Source: Sphingopyxis sp. FD7
GTDB taxonomy: Bacteria; Pseudomonadota; Alphaproteobacteria; Sphingomonadales; Sphingomonadaceae
Direction: 5' to 3'
Length of the DNA stretch: 64,000 nucleotides
NCBI RefSeq assembly: GCF_003609835.1
Contig: NZ_AP017898.1
Coordinates: forward strand, 2,790,001-2,854,000
Below are positions 23,839 through 31,992 of this stretch, one piece after another. A program made the position numbers and the translations under genes. How positions within the stretch are numbered: position 1 is the first letter of the stretch; each line of letters starts with the position of its first letter. The notes beneath the pieces were generated by a model, which saw nothing but the letters and a program-made list of their open reading frames with translations, had not been told where the DNA came from and ran no database searches.

Positions 23839-25697
23839 CGCGGGCCTATCACACCGGGCGCGCCGCGCCAACGTCCCACCAATGTTCCGCTGAATTGCCG
23901 TCTCAAACCGGCACATCGGGAGGCAAGGTGCCCGGCTATGCGTCGGCGCAGGAACTGGCTGATGCAGCACTTCCGGGCTTGCCGACGACAAAGCGGAGTA
24001 TCAACCGTCGGGCCGAAACCGACGGCTGGCAATATATCGACCGCGTCGGGCGCGGCGGCGGGCGCCTCTATCGCGTCGCCGACTTGCCGATCGAGGCACA
24101 GCAGGCTCTGCTTCAACAGCGAATAAGCGCCGCTTCAGGCACACCGGTCGGCCGTCCGAAGGGCAGCGACTATTTCACCCGCAATCCCGAAGTCGCCGCG
24201 GCCGTCGAGGCGATCCTTGCCAGCCGCCGCCTTGCCGCCCCTGGCGTGATGGAGCTGCTGCAGGACAACTTCGTCACCCTGCCGTCGCTCCGCTCGCTCC
24301 GCCGTTTCATCGCGAAGCTGGAGGATGAGCGCAAGACCGTCATCACGTCGATGCGCGATCCCGACGCCTTCAAGAGCAAATATCGTGTCTCCATCGGCCG
24401 CGCCGACGCCAACACCACCCGCGCGCATCAGATTTGGGAAATCGACGCGACCAAGGCGGACGTGATGACCACCGAGGGGCGCAAGATGATCCTCGGCCTG
24501 ATCGACCGCTGGTCGCGCCGCGTCCTCTTCATGGTCTGCCCATCCGAAAGCGCGCAATCGGTGCGCCGTCTGCTCATCACCGCGATCGAGCGTTGGGGCG
24601 TCGTTCCCGAAATCGTCATGACCGACCGGGGCGCGGGCTTCATCAACGGCGCGATCGTCTCGGCCCTCGAAATGCTCGGCATCGAACATTGGCCGTGCCC
24701 ACCCGCGTCGGGCGACAAGAAACCGCATATCGAACGCGTCTTCGGTACCTTCCAGCGCCAGCGCACCGAACTCTTCGACGGCTACTTGGGGCATAGCGTT
24801 GCCGAAGCCCAGCAGCTGCGCGCCAAGGCGCGTAAGGACAGCGGGCGCCCGGTCATCACCGCGCGCATGTCGCCCGCCGAGCTTCAGGCCGCGATCGATG
24901 GCTGGACCGATGGGGTCTACCATCTCCGCGAACATGGTTCGTTGCGCATGTCGCCGATGCGCAAATGGCAGTCCTCGCCTGTCCCGGCCCGCGCCGCGCC
25001 CGGCGCCGACGTGCTCCGCATGGCGCTCTCGGCCCTCGTCGGTCCGCGAACCGTCGGCAAGCGCGGCATCCAGTGGCAGGGCGGGCGCTATTGGTCGCCC
25101 GCGCTCGCGCCTTGGGTCGCGCGCCAGGTGCTCGTCCGCCGCGACGAGGACGAGCTGGGCGAGCTGCTCGTCTTCAGCCCTGACGGCGAGTTCATCGACG
25201 TCGCGGTGAACCACGCCCGTTCCGGCCTGTCCGAAGCCGAATTCGCCGCCGAGGCGCGCGCGCAGCAGGCACGGTGGCTGCGCGAACAACGCGCCGACCT
25301 GAAGGACCGGGCGAAAGACTTCAACTTCGAGCGCGCGCGCGATGCGATCCTGCGTCGCGACGCCGAAGCGGCGGGCAAGCTTGTCCAATTGCCGATGCCG
25401 ACGCAGACGCACTCGACCCCGGCGATCGACACGCTCTCGGAAGCCGCGGGATCGGCATCGCCCCAGCCGGCACGCCGCGAACGTCCCGCTGCCGCGACGA
25501 TCGTGACGATGCCCAAAAGCCCGGCGGTCAAGATGCGCGAGGCCGACGAAATCATCGCGCGCGCCGATGCCGGCGAGACCGTCGACGCCGATGCCCTCCG
25601 CCGTGCCCGCCTTTACGCCTCGACCAGCGAATACCGCGCCCAGCGCGCCGTTGCCGAGCACCTCGCGACCCCCACCAGCGGCAAGACATCCGCCTGA
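23835..25697 (+). CDS. DDE transposase of the MuA family
   Basis: A 620-residue protein starting ATG 23835. Residues ~33-92 are a MuA-type DNA-binding winged helix (YASAQELADAALPGLPTTKR). Residues ~195-330 are the rve core with the triad Asp204 (WEIDATKAD), Asp264 (MTDRGAGF) and Glu300 (KPHIERVFGTFQ). A beta-barrel and C-terminal domain follow (residues ~380-480) and a charged tail that should contact the ATPase. It integrates and replicates the phage by transposition using the GGCCAAAAA repeats at the ends. Confidence 0.95.
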   Translation: MTRAYHTGRAAPTSHQCSAELPSQTGTSGGKVPGYASAQELADAALPGLPTTKRSINRRAETDGWQYIDRVGRGGGRLYRVADLPIEAQQALLQQRISAASGTPVGRPKGSDYFTRNPEVAAAVEAILASRRLAAPGVMELLQDNFVTLPSLRSLRRFIAKLEDERKTVITSMRDPDAFKSKYRVSIGRADANTTRAHQIWEIDATKADVMTTEGRKMILGLIDRWSRRVLFMVCPSESAQSVRRLLITAIERWGVVPEIVMTDRGAGFINGAIVSALEMLGIEHWPCPPASGDKKPHIERVFGTFQRQRTELFDGYLGHSVAEAQQLRAKARKDSGRPVITARMSPAELQAAIDGWTDGVYHLREHGSLRMSPMRKWQSSPVPARAAPGADVLRMALSALVGPRTVGKRGIQWQGGRYWSPALAPWVARQVLVRRDEDELGELLVFSPDGEFIDVAVNHARSGLSEAEFAAEARAQQARWLREQRADLKDRAKDFNFERARDAILRRDAEAAGKLVQLPMPTQTHSTPAIDTLSEAAGSASPQPARRERPAAATIVTMPKSPAVKMREADEIIARADAGETVDADALRRARLYASTSEYRAQRAVAEHLATPTSGKTSA

Positions 25698-25713
25698 CTG
25701 AAGGAGAATAGCC

Positions 25714-26484
25714 TTGATCGACCTTTTGACCCGCCCCGCGCCGGCACCCGCCGCGCCCCGGCGCGGATATGCCCCCCTCCCCAACATGGCGCTCGCGCTA
25801 CAGACGCTTGTCGAATGCACCGAGGCCGAGGAGGATCAGCCCCGCCTTGGCCTGCTCTATGGCAACAGCGGCTTCGGCAAGACCGTTGCCGCCGCCTTCG
25901 CCGCCGCGCAGACCGGCTCGGTCTATATCGAGGCAAAGAGCCTCTGGACCGTGCGCGCGCTGCTGGAGGCGAAGGCGGAGGAACTCGGCATCACCAAGCC
26001 GGAGCGCACCGCGCCACGCCTGCTGCGCCAGATCATCGACGAACTGAACCGCGCGCCGCGCCCCCTGATCATCGACGAGATGGACCACCTGGTCAAAAAG
26101 CAGATGGTCGAAATCATCCGCGACATTCACGACGCAACGTCGATCGCGATCCTGATGATCGGCGAAGAAGCGCTGCCGTCGAAGCTGAAAGAATGGGAGC
26201 GGTTCGACAACCGTATCCTCGTCGCAACGCCCGCGCAGCCCGCAACGGCCGAGGACGCACTGCTGCTCCGCGACCACTATGGCCTGAATGGCATCATCGC
26301 CGACGATCTCGCCATCTATTTCGCCGAGCGGTGCAAGGGCGTCACGCGCCGCATCGTCAACAACCTGCGCGCGGCTGCCCGCACCGCCGCGACCGAAGGT
26401 GTCGACACGATCGACCGCGCCTGGTGGGGGCCGCGCCTCGTCACCAACGGCGACATCCCGACGCGCCGGAGCCTCGGCCAGTGA
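25714..26484 (+). CDS. AAA+ transposition ATPase (MuB-like)
   Basis: A 256-residue protein starting at TTG 25714 with an ideal AAGGAG site (25701-25706). Walker A GNSGFGKT (50-57) and Walker B LIIDEMD (118-124) are clear. It should form DNA filaments that choose targets and activate the transposase. Mu B has an extra N-terminal HTH domain that is absent here; a separate HTH gene at 27708 may supply it. The unusual TTG start may lower expression. Confidence 0.9.
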   Translation: MIDLLTRPAPAPAAPRRGYAPLPNMALALQTLVECTEAEEDQPRLGLLYGNSGFGKTVAAAFAAAQTGSVYIEAKSLWTVRALLEAKAEELGITKPERTAPRLLRQIIDELNRAPRPLIIDEMDHLVKKQMVEIIRDIHDATSIAILMIGEEALPSKLKEWERFDNRILVATPAQPATAEDALLLRDHYGLNGIIADDLAIYFAERCKGVTRRIVNNLRAAARTAATEGVDTIDRAWWGPRLVTNGDIPTRRSLGQ

Positions 26485-26550
26485 GCCCGCGTCGGCCTCA
26501 TCTCACTGCGCCGCCGCTCTATCGCCCGGCATTGGCTGTCGCGCAGCTTG

Positions 26551-26958
26551 TCAGGGCGCTGGATCCAACAGCTCGTCTTGTCCGGGCAACAAATGCTGTT
26601 GATGAACGGCTTCAGCGACGTGCCGAACAGCTTTGCGATATCCAAGACCGCGGACGTCTCCAACGTCTCGAACTACGGCTAATATATTGGCTGACCGAAG
26701 AGCATAAGCGCGCGCCAGCACCCACAGAGGCAGCCTGTCCGCTTCCGCAGTGCGATCCCACGTCGCGCGGCGCTTCGATGGCGTCGCCGTCGCAAAGGCC
26801 AGTGCGCGCTGCAACGCCGCCGCGCTCATGTCGCGCCAGCATTCCGGATCGTCATCGTCCAGCATTTGTCGAAACGACGCCTCTTCCTGCGGGGACAGAA
26901 GATCCAGCAGTTCGTCCGCAATCAGCCGCGCCTGCCACGCATAATCATCAAGGCTCAT
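26551..26958 (-). CDS. reverse-strand protein inside the early operon, unknown function
   Basis: A 135-residue protein on the opposite strand to its neighbours, starting ATG 26958 after a GGGAG/GCAGG site. The N-terminal two thirds (SLDDYAWQARLIADELLDLLSPQEEASF...) have normal codon use with G/C at third positions and helical, acidic composition. The last ~40 residues have weaker codon bias. A plus-strand frame (from GTG 26481) covers the same DNA but has poor codon use. Possibly an antisense-placed regulatory gene. No family recognised. Confidence 0.55.
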   Translation of the reverse strand: MSLDDYAWQARLIADELLDLLSPQEEASFRQMLDDDDPECWRDMSAAALQRALAFATATPSKRRATWDRTAEADRLPLWVLARAYALRSANILAVVRDVGDVRGLGYRKAVRHVAEAVHQQHLLPGQDELLDPAP

Positions 26959-27013
26959 CCTGCATCGCTCCCACCGAATCGGACTGCAATAGCAGCCGCA
27001 AAGGCGCTGCGTA

Positions 27014-27700
27014 ATGGCGACTTCGGCTCTCCCACGCTTCTGGCCGCCGCAGCATTGGGCCGCGCGTCAGCGTCTCGCCGATCCCGCCGAGGCGCTGTGG
27101 AGCGAGCTGCGCATCGCGCGCGGCGCGATTGACGTCGTCGAACTGACAATCCGCGCGATCGAGCATTGCGAGGACGCCTTCGCAATCCGCGGCGATGCCT
27201 TCCGCCGCTTCGATCAGCTGCTCGACGACTGGGTCGCGCGCGGCCTCGTCACCGTCACCGGCCATCCGGCCCGCTACGATCTTGTCAGGGAATATCAGCA
27301 CTTGCGCTCGCCGCCACCGCCGCCCGCTCCGCGCGCCCTCCCGTTCCCGAAGCGGACCCAGCAACAACGGCTATGGACCGCTATGAAGGTGCTCCGGACA
27401 TTCGACCTGCCGACCCTGTTGATGGCGGCCGACGCGAATCGCCGCGCGGCGCTCGACATGGTCCGCACCCTCGAACGCGGCGGATGGCTTCGCGCGACCG
27501 CCAACGGCTGGACCACCACCGCCGCGCGTAAATGGGGGCCGGTCGTTCCGTTGATGCGCCGCCAGATCGTCTCTGGCGTCAGCGTCATGCGCGTCACCGA
27601 CCGCCTTACCGGCGCGATCGTCGACTTTCCGGCGCGCTCCTACGCCGCCCGCGCTCGCGGTCAGGACAATTCCAGCAACAGCTTAGCGGACGGGGGGTAG
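27014..27700 (+). CDS. early protein with winged-helix features, unknown function
   Basis: A 228-residue protein. Residues ~95-165 resemble winged helices (MKVLRTFDLPTLLMAADANRRAALDMVRTLERGGWLRAT). Residues ~15-75 also look like a DNA-binding helix bundle. It follows the transposase/ATPase genes in the position of Mu early accessory genes. I do not recognise a named family. Confidence 0.7.
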   Translation: MATSALPRFWPPQHWAARQRLADPAEALWSELRIARGAIDVVELTIRAIEHCEDAFAIRGDAFRRFDQLLDDWVARGLVTVTGHPARYDLVREYQHLRSPPPPPAPRALPFPKRTQQQRLWTAMKVLRTFDLPTLLMAADANRRAALDMVRTLERGGWLRATANGWTTTAARKWGPVVPLMRRQIVSGVSVMRVTDRLTGAIVDFPARSYAARARGQDNSSNSLADGG

Positions 27701-27707
27701 GTTAACC

Positions 27708-28115
27708 ATGTCGGGTAACGTTAATAAAAACAGCGACTTGTCGAACCTCGATCGCGCGCGCGCGGCATGGGGACCGAACCTGCCTCGCTGGGTCCAGCTG
27801 CTCGCCAGCGCCTGCGATGCGACCAGCCAGCGGGTCGCCGGCGAAAAGCTCGGAAAATCGAGCGGCTACGTCAGCCGCCTGCTCAACAATTGCTATCCCG
27901 GCGATCTTGCCGAGGCCGAAAAGCTGGTCCGCGCCGCCTGGGGAAATGAGGATGTCGTCTGCCCGCTGTGGGGACCGATCCCGCTCGCCAGCTGCATGAC
28001 CGCGCGCCGACGCACTCTGCCGCCGACGAACCGCGTCCATCATCTGCACCGCAGCACCTGTCCGACCTGCCCGAACAACAGCGACGAGCGGCATGACGAA
28101 GTGGAGGCCGCCTGA
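27708..28115 (+). CDS. HTH protein resembling the N-terminal domain of Mu B
   Basis: A 135-residue protein. Residues ~28-75 (LLASACDATSQRVAGEKLGKSSGYVSRLLNNCYPGDLAEAEKLV) resemble the HTH at the start of Mu B, which has a similar ...ISSFINDKYNGD... helix pair. As the ATPase at 25714 lacks this domain, a split MuB is possible. The C-terminal part has several Cys (STCPTCPNN) that might bind metal. It could otherwise be an independent regulator. Confidence 0.6.
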   Translation: MSGNVNKNSDLSNLDRARAAWGPNLPRWVQLLASACDATSQRVAGEKLGKSSGYVSRLLNNCYPGDLAEAEKLVRAAWGNEDVVCPLWGPIPLASCMTARRRTLPPTNRVHHLHRSTCPTCPNNSDERHDEVEAA

Positions 28116-28231
28116 TGCGCCCGCCCGCCGACGTCCGCCGCGTGCAATGGCGGGGAGCGGTCCTCGCCTTCTCCTGGCTGTTGCCGCTGCTCGCCACGCT
28201 GCTCACCGGCGTGATGGTGGTGACTCCGTGA
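28115..28231 (+). CDS. 38-residue membrane protein
   Basis: ATG overlaps the previous stop (TGATG) and the frame ends overlapping the next start (GTGA). One membrane helix (VLAFSWLLPLLATLLTGVMVV) with a basic N-terminus. Too short for family assignment. Coupled translation on both sides supports expression. Confidence 0.5.
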   Translation: MRPPADVRRVQWRGAVLAFSWLLPLLATLLTGVMVVTP

Positions 28232-28341
28232 TCGCGCCGCCTCCGCCCCCGTCGCTGTGGAACCAGCTGCTGCTGGCGATCTCCAGCGTCCTCGCCGGCG
28301 CCTTCGTGGCCGCCGCCATCATCTTCGCCCCGCTCATCTGA
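28228..28341 (+). CDS. 37-residue membrane protein
   Basis: GTG start overlaps the previous stop (GTGA). One membrane helix near the C-terminus (LLLAISSVLAGAFVAAAIIFAPLI). Ends just before the Gam ribosome site. A tandem pair of such tiny membrane genes might serve in exclusion or lysis timing; there is no direct evidence. Confidence 0.48.
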   Translation: MIAPPPPPSLWNQLLLAISSVLAGAFVAAAIIFAPLI

Positions 28342-28352
28342 AAGGAATAACC

Positions 28353-28952
28353 ATGGGCCGCCGTAAAGCCGCACCTCAACAAGCGCCGACGACGCTCCCT
28401 GAAGCGATCGCCACGCTCGAACGCTATCTTTCCATCACGGGTGAGATCGACCGCACGAAGGCCGAAGCCGATCGCGCGATCCTTGCGATCCAGACGTCCC
28501 GCGACGAACTCGTCGCACCGATGAAGACGCAGGCCGAAGATCTGTTCCTTCAGCTGCGCGCATGGTGGGGCGTCGCCGGGCCGGACATGGCAAAGGGCCG
28601 CAAGTCGATCGAACTGGCCGGCGCGCTGATCGGCATCCGCACGACGACACCCAGCCTGAAACTTCCACGCGGCATGAAAGTCGAAGAGGCAGTGGCATTC
28701 GTCCAGGCGATCGTCGCCGACTATCCGGGCGCCCGCGATCTGCTTCGCGTCAAGACCGAGCTGGAAAAGCCGGCGCTCATCAAGCTGCTGCGCAGCTCGA
28801 CGGCCGTCGGGCCGGTGGTGGAGCGGATCTCGCGCGGCGGCTTCACCGTCGCGCAGCGTGACGAATTCTTCATCGATCGCGCGGCGCCGAAAGAGCCCGA
28901 TCCCGAAACCGTCGAAACGCCCGCGCCCGTGATTGCCGAGGTGCGCTCGTGA
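28353..28952 (+). CDS. gam: Gam-like host-nuclease inhibitor
   Basis: A 199-residue protein starting ATG 28353 after AAAGGAA. It matches the Mu Gam family: early coiled coil (ITGEIDRTKAEADRAILAIQTSRDEL), RKSIELAGALIGIRTTTPSLKLP, and the helical end. Gam binds the ends of linear DNA and protects infecting phage DNA from RecBCD-type nucleases; it is related to Ku. It sits early, as in Mu. Confidence 0.85.
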   Translation: MGRRKAAPQQAPTTLPEAIATLERYLSITGEIDRTKAEADRAILAIQTSRDELVAPMKTQAEDLFLQLRAWWGVAGPDMAKGRKSIELAGALIGIRTTTPSLKLPRGMKVEEAVAFVQAIVADYPGARDLLRVKTELEKPALIKLLRSSTAVGPVVERISRGGFTVAQRDEFFIDRAAPKEPDPETVETPAPVIAEVRS

Positions 28953-29203
28953 TCCGCGTTCGCGGCGCCAGCGCGGGGGAGGTGCAGATCCTTCTTCGCT
29001 TCGACAACGGCTGGACTGCGTCGATCGCGCCGGGCGCCGACGGCACCGCCGTGCTCGCCGCCTGGGCCAGCCACGAGGACGAACCGCGCTTCGGCCTGTG
29101 CCGCGTCGCGGGCGGCGGCCCCGCGAGCGCCGGCGAAGTCGCCGCTTTCCTCTCCGACATCTTCAATGCAGCCGAGGTGAAATCCCATGACAAAACGATT
29201 TGA
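28949..29203 (+). CDS. small early protein, unknown function
   Basis: An 84-residue protein, GTG start overlapping the Gam stop (GTGA). Compact and acidic with beta-like alternation (EVQILLRFDNGWTASIAPG). No family recognised. It also overlaps the next gene by 17 bp. Confidence 0.55.
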   Translation: MIRVRGASAGEVQILLRFDNGWTASIAPGADGTAVLAAWASHEDEPRFGLCRVAGGGPASAGEVAAFLSDIFNAAEVKSHDKTI

Positions 29204-29489
29204 AGCCAGCACCTCGGACCGGGTCGGGTTCCACATGATCCGCGCCCAGGTGGTCCCCGACGCAGTCGGGCCGCACGACGCGCGCTTCACGGGGGTCGGC
29301 TTCGCGATCGTCGACGGGCGGCTGTCGATCGCGATCATGGATGCGATCACGGGCCTCACGCTGTCGGCCCGCGTCGATGGCGCCGACCTTGATCGCTTTT
29401 GCGGCATCTTTGCCGATCACCTCACCGAAGTGTCGCCAGAGGCGGCGAACGCCCAGCTGGAGGCCGTGTCATGGCCGACCATGCAATAA
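29187..29489 (+). CDS. small early protein, unknown function
   Basis: A 100-residue protein starting ATG 29187 and overlapping both neighbours. Beta-rich middle (DARFTGVGFAIVDGRLSIAI) and helical end. No family recognised. Same early operon. Confidence 0.55.
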   Translation: MTKRFEASTSDRVGFHMIRAQVVPDAVGPHDARFTGVGFAIVDGRLSIAIMDAITGLTLSARVDGADLDRFCGIFADHLTEVSPEAANAQLEAVSWPTMQ

Positions 29490-29860
29490 GCGACACCGTC
29501 ACCATCCGCGTCGATCGCTTCCGTCGCTGGTTGCCCCAGCTCGTGGCTGCGACTGCCGAGATCGGCTGCATGGACGCGACCGAGCTGGTGGCGCCGTGCC
29601 GCATCGGATGGAATATCAAGCTTCGCGCCGCGATCATTCTCGCTGCCGTCGACGTCTTCGGCAAAAGCTGGAGTGAGATCGGCCGCGCCCTGGGCGGGCG
29701 CAATCATGCGACGATGAGGCATACCTATAAGACCGCCGAGCGGCTCGCCCAGCACGATGCAGAGTTCCAGAAGCTGTCGCAGCTGATCCTCGCGGTTGCG
29801 CGCGAGATCGCGCGGCGTCCGGCCATGACGGTCGAGATCGAGCCGGAGCTGCCGCTGTGA
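29471..29860 (+). CDS. DnaA domain IV-like DNA-binding protein
   Basis: A 129-residue protein. Residues ~51-105 match the DNA-binding domain IV of DnaA: LRAAIILAAVDVFGKSWSEI, GRALGGRNHATMRHTYKT (compare the DnaA box-binding signature GGRDHTTVLHA). There is no AAA+ domain. It could bind DnaA-box-like sites as a regulator or block host initiation. Transposable phages do not need an origin, so its role is open. Confidence 0.75.
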   Translation: MADHAISDTVTIRVDRFRRWLPQLVAATAEIGCMDATELVAPCRIGWNIKLRAAIILAAVDVFGKSWSEIGRALGGRNHATMRHTYKTAERLAQHDAEFQKLSQLILAVAREIARRPAMTVEIEPELPL

Positions 29861-30048
29861 AGCCCAATCCCGGCCACTGCCCCGACGAGGCAATCGGCAA
29901 GCGCGTCCGCGTGCGGCTGGCTGACGGCTCGATCGCAAAGGACGTGCCCGGCGCCCCGCCGGGCTGGGCCGCCGATGGCCGGAACGGCTGCCGCTGGACG
30001 CTCACCGGCCACCCCCTCGACATCGCTGAATATGAGGTGATTTCATGA
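29857..30048 (+). CDS. small early protein, unknown function
   Basis: A 63-residue protein, GTG start overlapping the previous stop (GTGA) and ending by overlap with the next gene. It contains a short beta-like core (GKRVRVRLADGSIAKDV). No family recognised. Confidence 0.55.
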   Translation: MKPNPGHCPDEAIGKRVRVRLADGSIAKDVPGAPPGWAADGRNGCRWTLTGHPLDIAEYEVIS

Positions 30049-30320
30049 AAGCCGACGAAGAGAAGCTGCTCGCCTTCATCGCCAGTAGGATCGAAGCGAC
30101 CGGCGAAGCCCCGACCTATAGGGAAATGCGGGCGCACACAGGACTTCAGAGCAACCACGGCGTCGCCCTTCGCATCGACCGCCTCTGCGCCCAGGGACAT
30201 CTCGTCCGCAACGCGCGCGTCCACCGCGGGCTGAAGCTCGCGGGCTCGCCGTTGGGCAATATCCCGACCGCCGAGTTGCAGGCCGAACTGGCGCGCCGCG
30301 AGCGGGAGAGCGGACGATGA
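30045..30320 (+). CDS. LexA-DNA-binding-domain-like winged helix protein
   Basis: A 91-residue protein. Residues ~5-65 (EKLLAFIASRIEATGEAPTY, REMRAHTGLQSNHGVALRID, RLCAQGHLVRN) follow the LexA N-terminal winged-helix pattern. The protease half of LexA is absent. It could bind LexA-type operators without being cleaved. ATGA overlaps on both sides. Confidence 0.68.
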   Translation: MKADEEKLLAFIASRIEATGEAPTYREMRAHTGLQSNHGVALRIDRLCAQGHLVRNARVHRGLKLAGSPLGNIPTAELQAELARRERESGR

Positions 30321-30577
30321 CAACGCTCCTTCCCGACGAGGCGGCGATTGTCGCCGCATGGTCCGCGTCGGAGGCCGCCACCGAGTTGCTGCGTTTCGCG
30401 CGCGAAGGCCGCTTCAGCGGCAACATACCATTTTCGGATGACGTTGTCGGCAAGCTCGCAGACGCCATGCTGAAGGTGATCGACATCGAGGGGCCATCGC
30501 CCTTCCTGATCGCCGAAGAGCGTGAGCTTCTTGCCGCGTTTCGCGCCCACGTCGCCCAATTCATCGAAGGTTGGTGA
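30317..30577 (+). CDS. small early protein, unknown function
   Basis: An 86-residue helical acidic protein (ATELLRFAREGRFSGNIPFSDDVVGKLADAM). No family recognised. ATGA overlap with the gene before. Confidence 0.55.
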   Translation: MTTLLPDEAAIVAAWSASEAATELLRFAREGRFSGNIPFSDDVVGKLADAMLKVIDIEGPSPFLIAEERELLAAFRAHVAQFIEGW

Positions 30578-30579
30578 AA

Positions 30580-30801
30580 ATGAGCGACCTGCAATTCAAG
30601 TTGGCCGTGCAGCGCGTCACGCGCGGCAAGTTCGACATCGGCCTCTCCGGCGTGTTGCGCGATCTCTATAACGCCGGCCTTCCCGATCTCGGCGGCGCCC
30701 AGGTCGCGCGCCAGCTCCGCGCTCTCGGCTATCGCCGCGATGGATGGCACGGTACCGGCTATGACCGGACGCCCCGCTATGTGTGGGGGAACGCGTCGTG
30801 A
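30580..30801 (+). CDS. small early protein, unknown function
   Basis: A 73-residue protein starting ATG 30580 (a GTG at 30571 is possible). Basic, with LRALGYRRDGWHGTGYDRTPRYVWG at the C-terminus, a pattern that resembles small winged-helix phage proteins. No firm family. Overlaps GemA by GTGA. Confidence 0.5.
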   Translation: MSDLQFKLAVQRVTRGKFDIGLSGVLRDLYNAGLPDLGGAQVARQLRALGYRRDGWHGTGYDRTPRYVWGNAS

Positions 30802-31517
30802 CCGTCCTTCCCGAACTGCGCCGCCGCCGCGCCGCGCCCGTCGATCCCAAGGTCGCGCTGATGCGTGCGATCATGGCCGCCTGCAAACGCCAGGGCGTCG
30901 ATAACGAAACCCGCCGCGCGGCGCAAAAGCGTATCACCGGCAAGAACTCGATGACGGACATGACCGTGGCCGAGCTGATCCGCCTGCGCGATCATTTCAA
31001 TCGCGGGTGGAATGGGCCGAAGAGCCAGCGACCGCACGTCGGCAAGATCCGCGCGCTTTGGTGGTCTCTCTACTGGATCGGCGCGATCGAGCGCGTCGAT
31101 GACGAGGCGCTCAACGCCTTCGTCAAACGCCAGGCGCATATTCAGCACATCAATTTCCTCGACCATCGCGGCGCCATGCCGGTGATCGAAGGGCTGAAGG
31201 CTTGGTTGGAGCGCGAAGGCGTTATGTGGTGGTCGGCGGAGCAACTCGCCGGCGTGGTCGCGACCGGCGCGATGACATCGGCGGGCACGCCCTTTTCGCA
31301 GGCCGAGGCCGATCGCCATGCCGTCCTGAGCCAGCTCGCGGCCCGCCTCGACGACGCGGGCTTGATGAACAGGCTCGCGCTCTACAGCTGGATTGGCAAC
31401 GCCGTCGGCCGCCCGACCTTGAACCAATGGACCTTCTCGGCGTCCGAGCTGGATCAGGCTCTCCGCGCCCTTGGCAAGAAATACCGCGCGCATCTCGCAA
31501 AGGAGCAGCGGCTGTGA
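30798..31517 (+). CDS. GemA/Mu gp16-like (DUF1018) regulatory protein
   Basis: A 239-residue protein from GTG 30798. Residues ~15-140 match the Mu gp16 family: KVALMRAIMAACKRQGVDNE, MTVAELIRLRDHFNR, VGKIRALWWSLYWIGAIERVD and FVKRQAHIQHINFLDHRGAM. GemA affects host DNA topology and gene expression in Mu. A C-terminal ~90-residue extension is added (QLAGVVATGAMTSAGTPFS), with no family recognised. Confidence 0.8.
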   Translation: MTVLPELRRRRAAPVDPKVALMRAIMAACKRQGVDNETRRAAQKRITGKNSMTDMTVAELIRLRDHFNRGWNGPKSQRPHVGKIRALWWSLYWIGAIERVDDEALNAFVKRQAHIQHINFLDHRGAMPVIEGLKAWLEREGVMWWSAEQLAGVVATGAMTSAGTPFSQAEADRHAVLSQLAARLDDAGLMNRLALYSWIGNAVGRPTLNQWTFSASELDQALRALGKKYRAHLAKEQRL

Positions 31518-31741
31518 GCGGCCACACGATTCGCGATAGCTTCCGTGGCGCCGTTCCTGTTTGGCGTCAGACCGGGCCGCACACCGTGGAGCGCGTCGGT
31601 GTGCCCGCCCTGATCGGCGTGTCCCTCGATGTCGACGCTTTGGTCAGCAAGCTGGGTGAAAAAGCCCTGAAGTCGAAAGGCAAGCGAGCGACAGCCTTCC
31701 ATGGCGCTCTTGTCCTTCAGGTCAAGGAATTGCCGGAATGA
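31514..31741 (+). CDS. small early protein, unknown function
   Basis: A 75-residue protein from GTG 31514 (overlaps the GemA stop). Beta-like start and basic middle (KLGEKALKSKGKRATAFHGAL). No family recognised. Confidence 0.5.
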   Translation: MSGHTIRDSFRGAVPVWRQTGPHTVERVGVPALIGVSLDVDALVSKLGEKALKSKGKRATAFHGALVLQVKELPE

Positions 31742-31992
31742 CCTGCCACCCCATCAATTTCGGCAATGACACCCGCGGTTTCGTCTGCACAGGTCGGCGC
31801 GGGCGCCGCAAGTGCATCGAGTGCGGCCAGGCCGCCGACCTGCTCTGCGACTGGAAGGTCAAGGCGCGGCGCACAGGCACCTGCGACGCGCCGATCTGCT
31901 CGATCTGCACGAGCAAGCCCGCCGAAGGCAAAGATCTGTGTCCGAAGCACGCGGCCGAATGGGCTGCCTATCCGAAGGCGGGCGCCCGATGA
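31738..31992 (+). CDS. zinc-ribbon-like protein
   Basis: An 84-residue protein with paired cysteines: CIECGQAADLLCDW, and CDAPICSICTSKP...CPKHAAEW. These suit one or two zinc-binding motifs. Small zinc proteins are common near late-activator genes in Mu-like phages (Mu Com is one), but I do not see clear Com homology. ATGA overlap with the gene before. Confidence 0.6.
   Translation: MTCHPINFGNDTRGFVCTGRRGRRKCIECGQAADLLCDWKVKARRTGTCDAPICSICTSKPAEGKDLCPKHAAEWAAYPKAGAR

Noticed and set aside
24135-25820. 561-residue minus-strand frame
   Set aside because: Antisense to the transposase with intact DDE motifs; Arg/Asp-rich composition typical of shadows.
26481-27014. Plus-strand frame from GTG 26481
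   Set aside because: Codon use is unlike neighbours and the opposite strand has better coding signal and a good ribosome site; kept only as an alternative.
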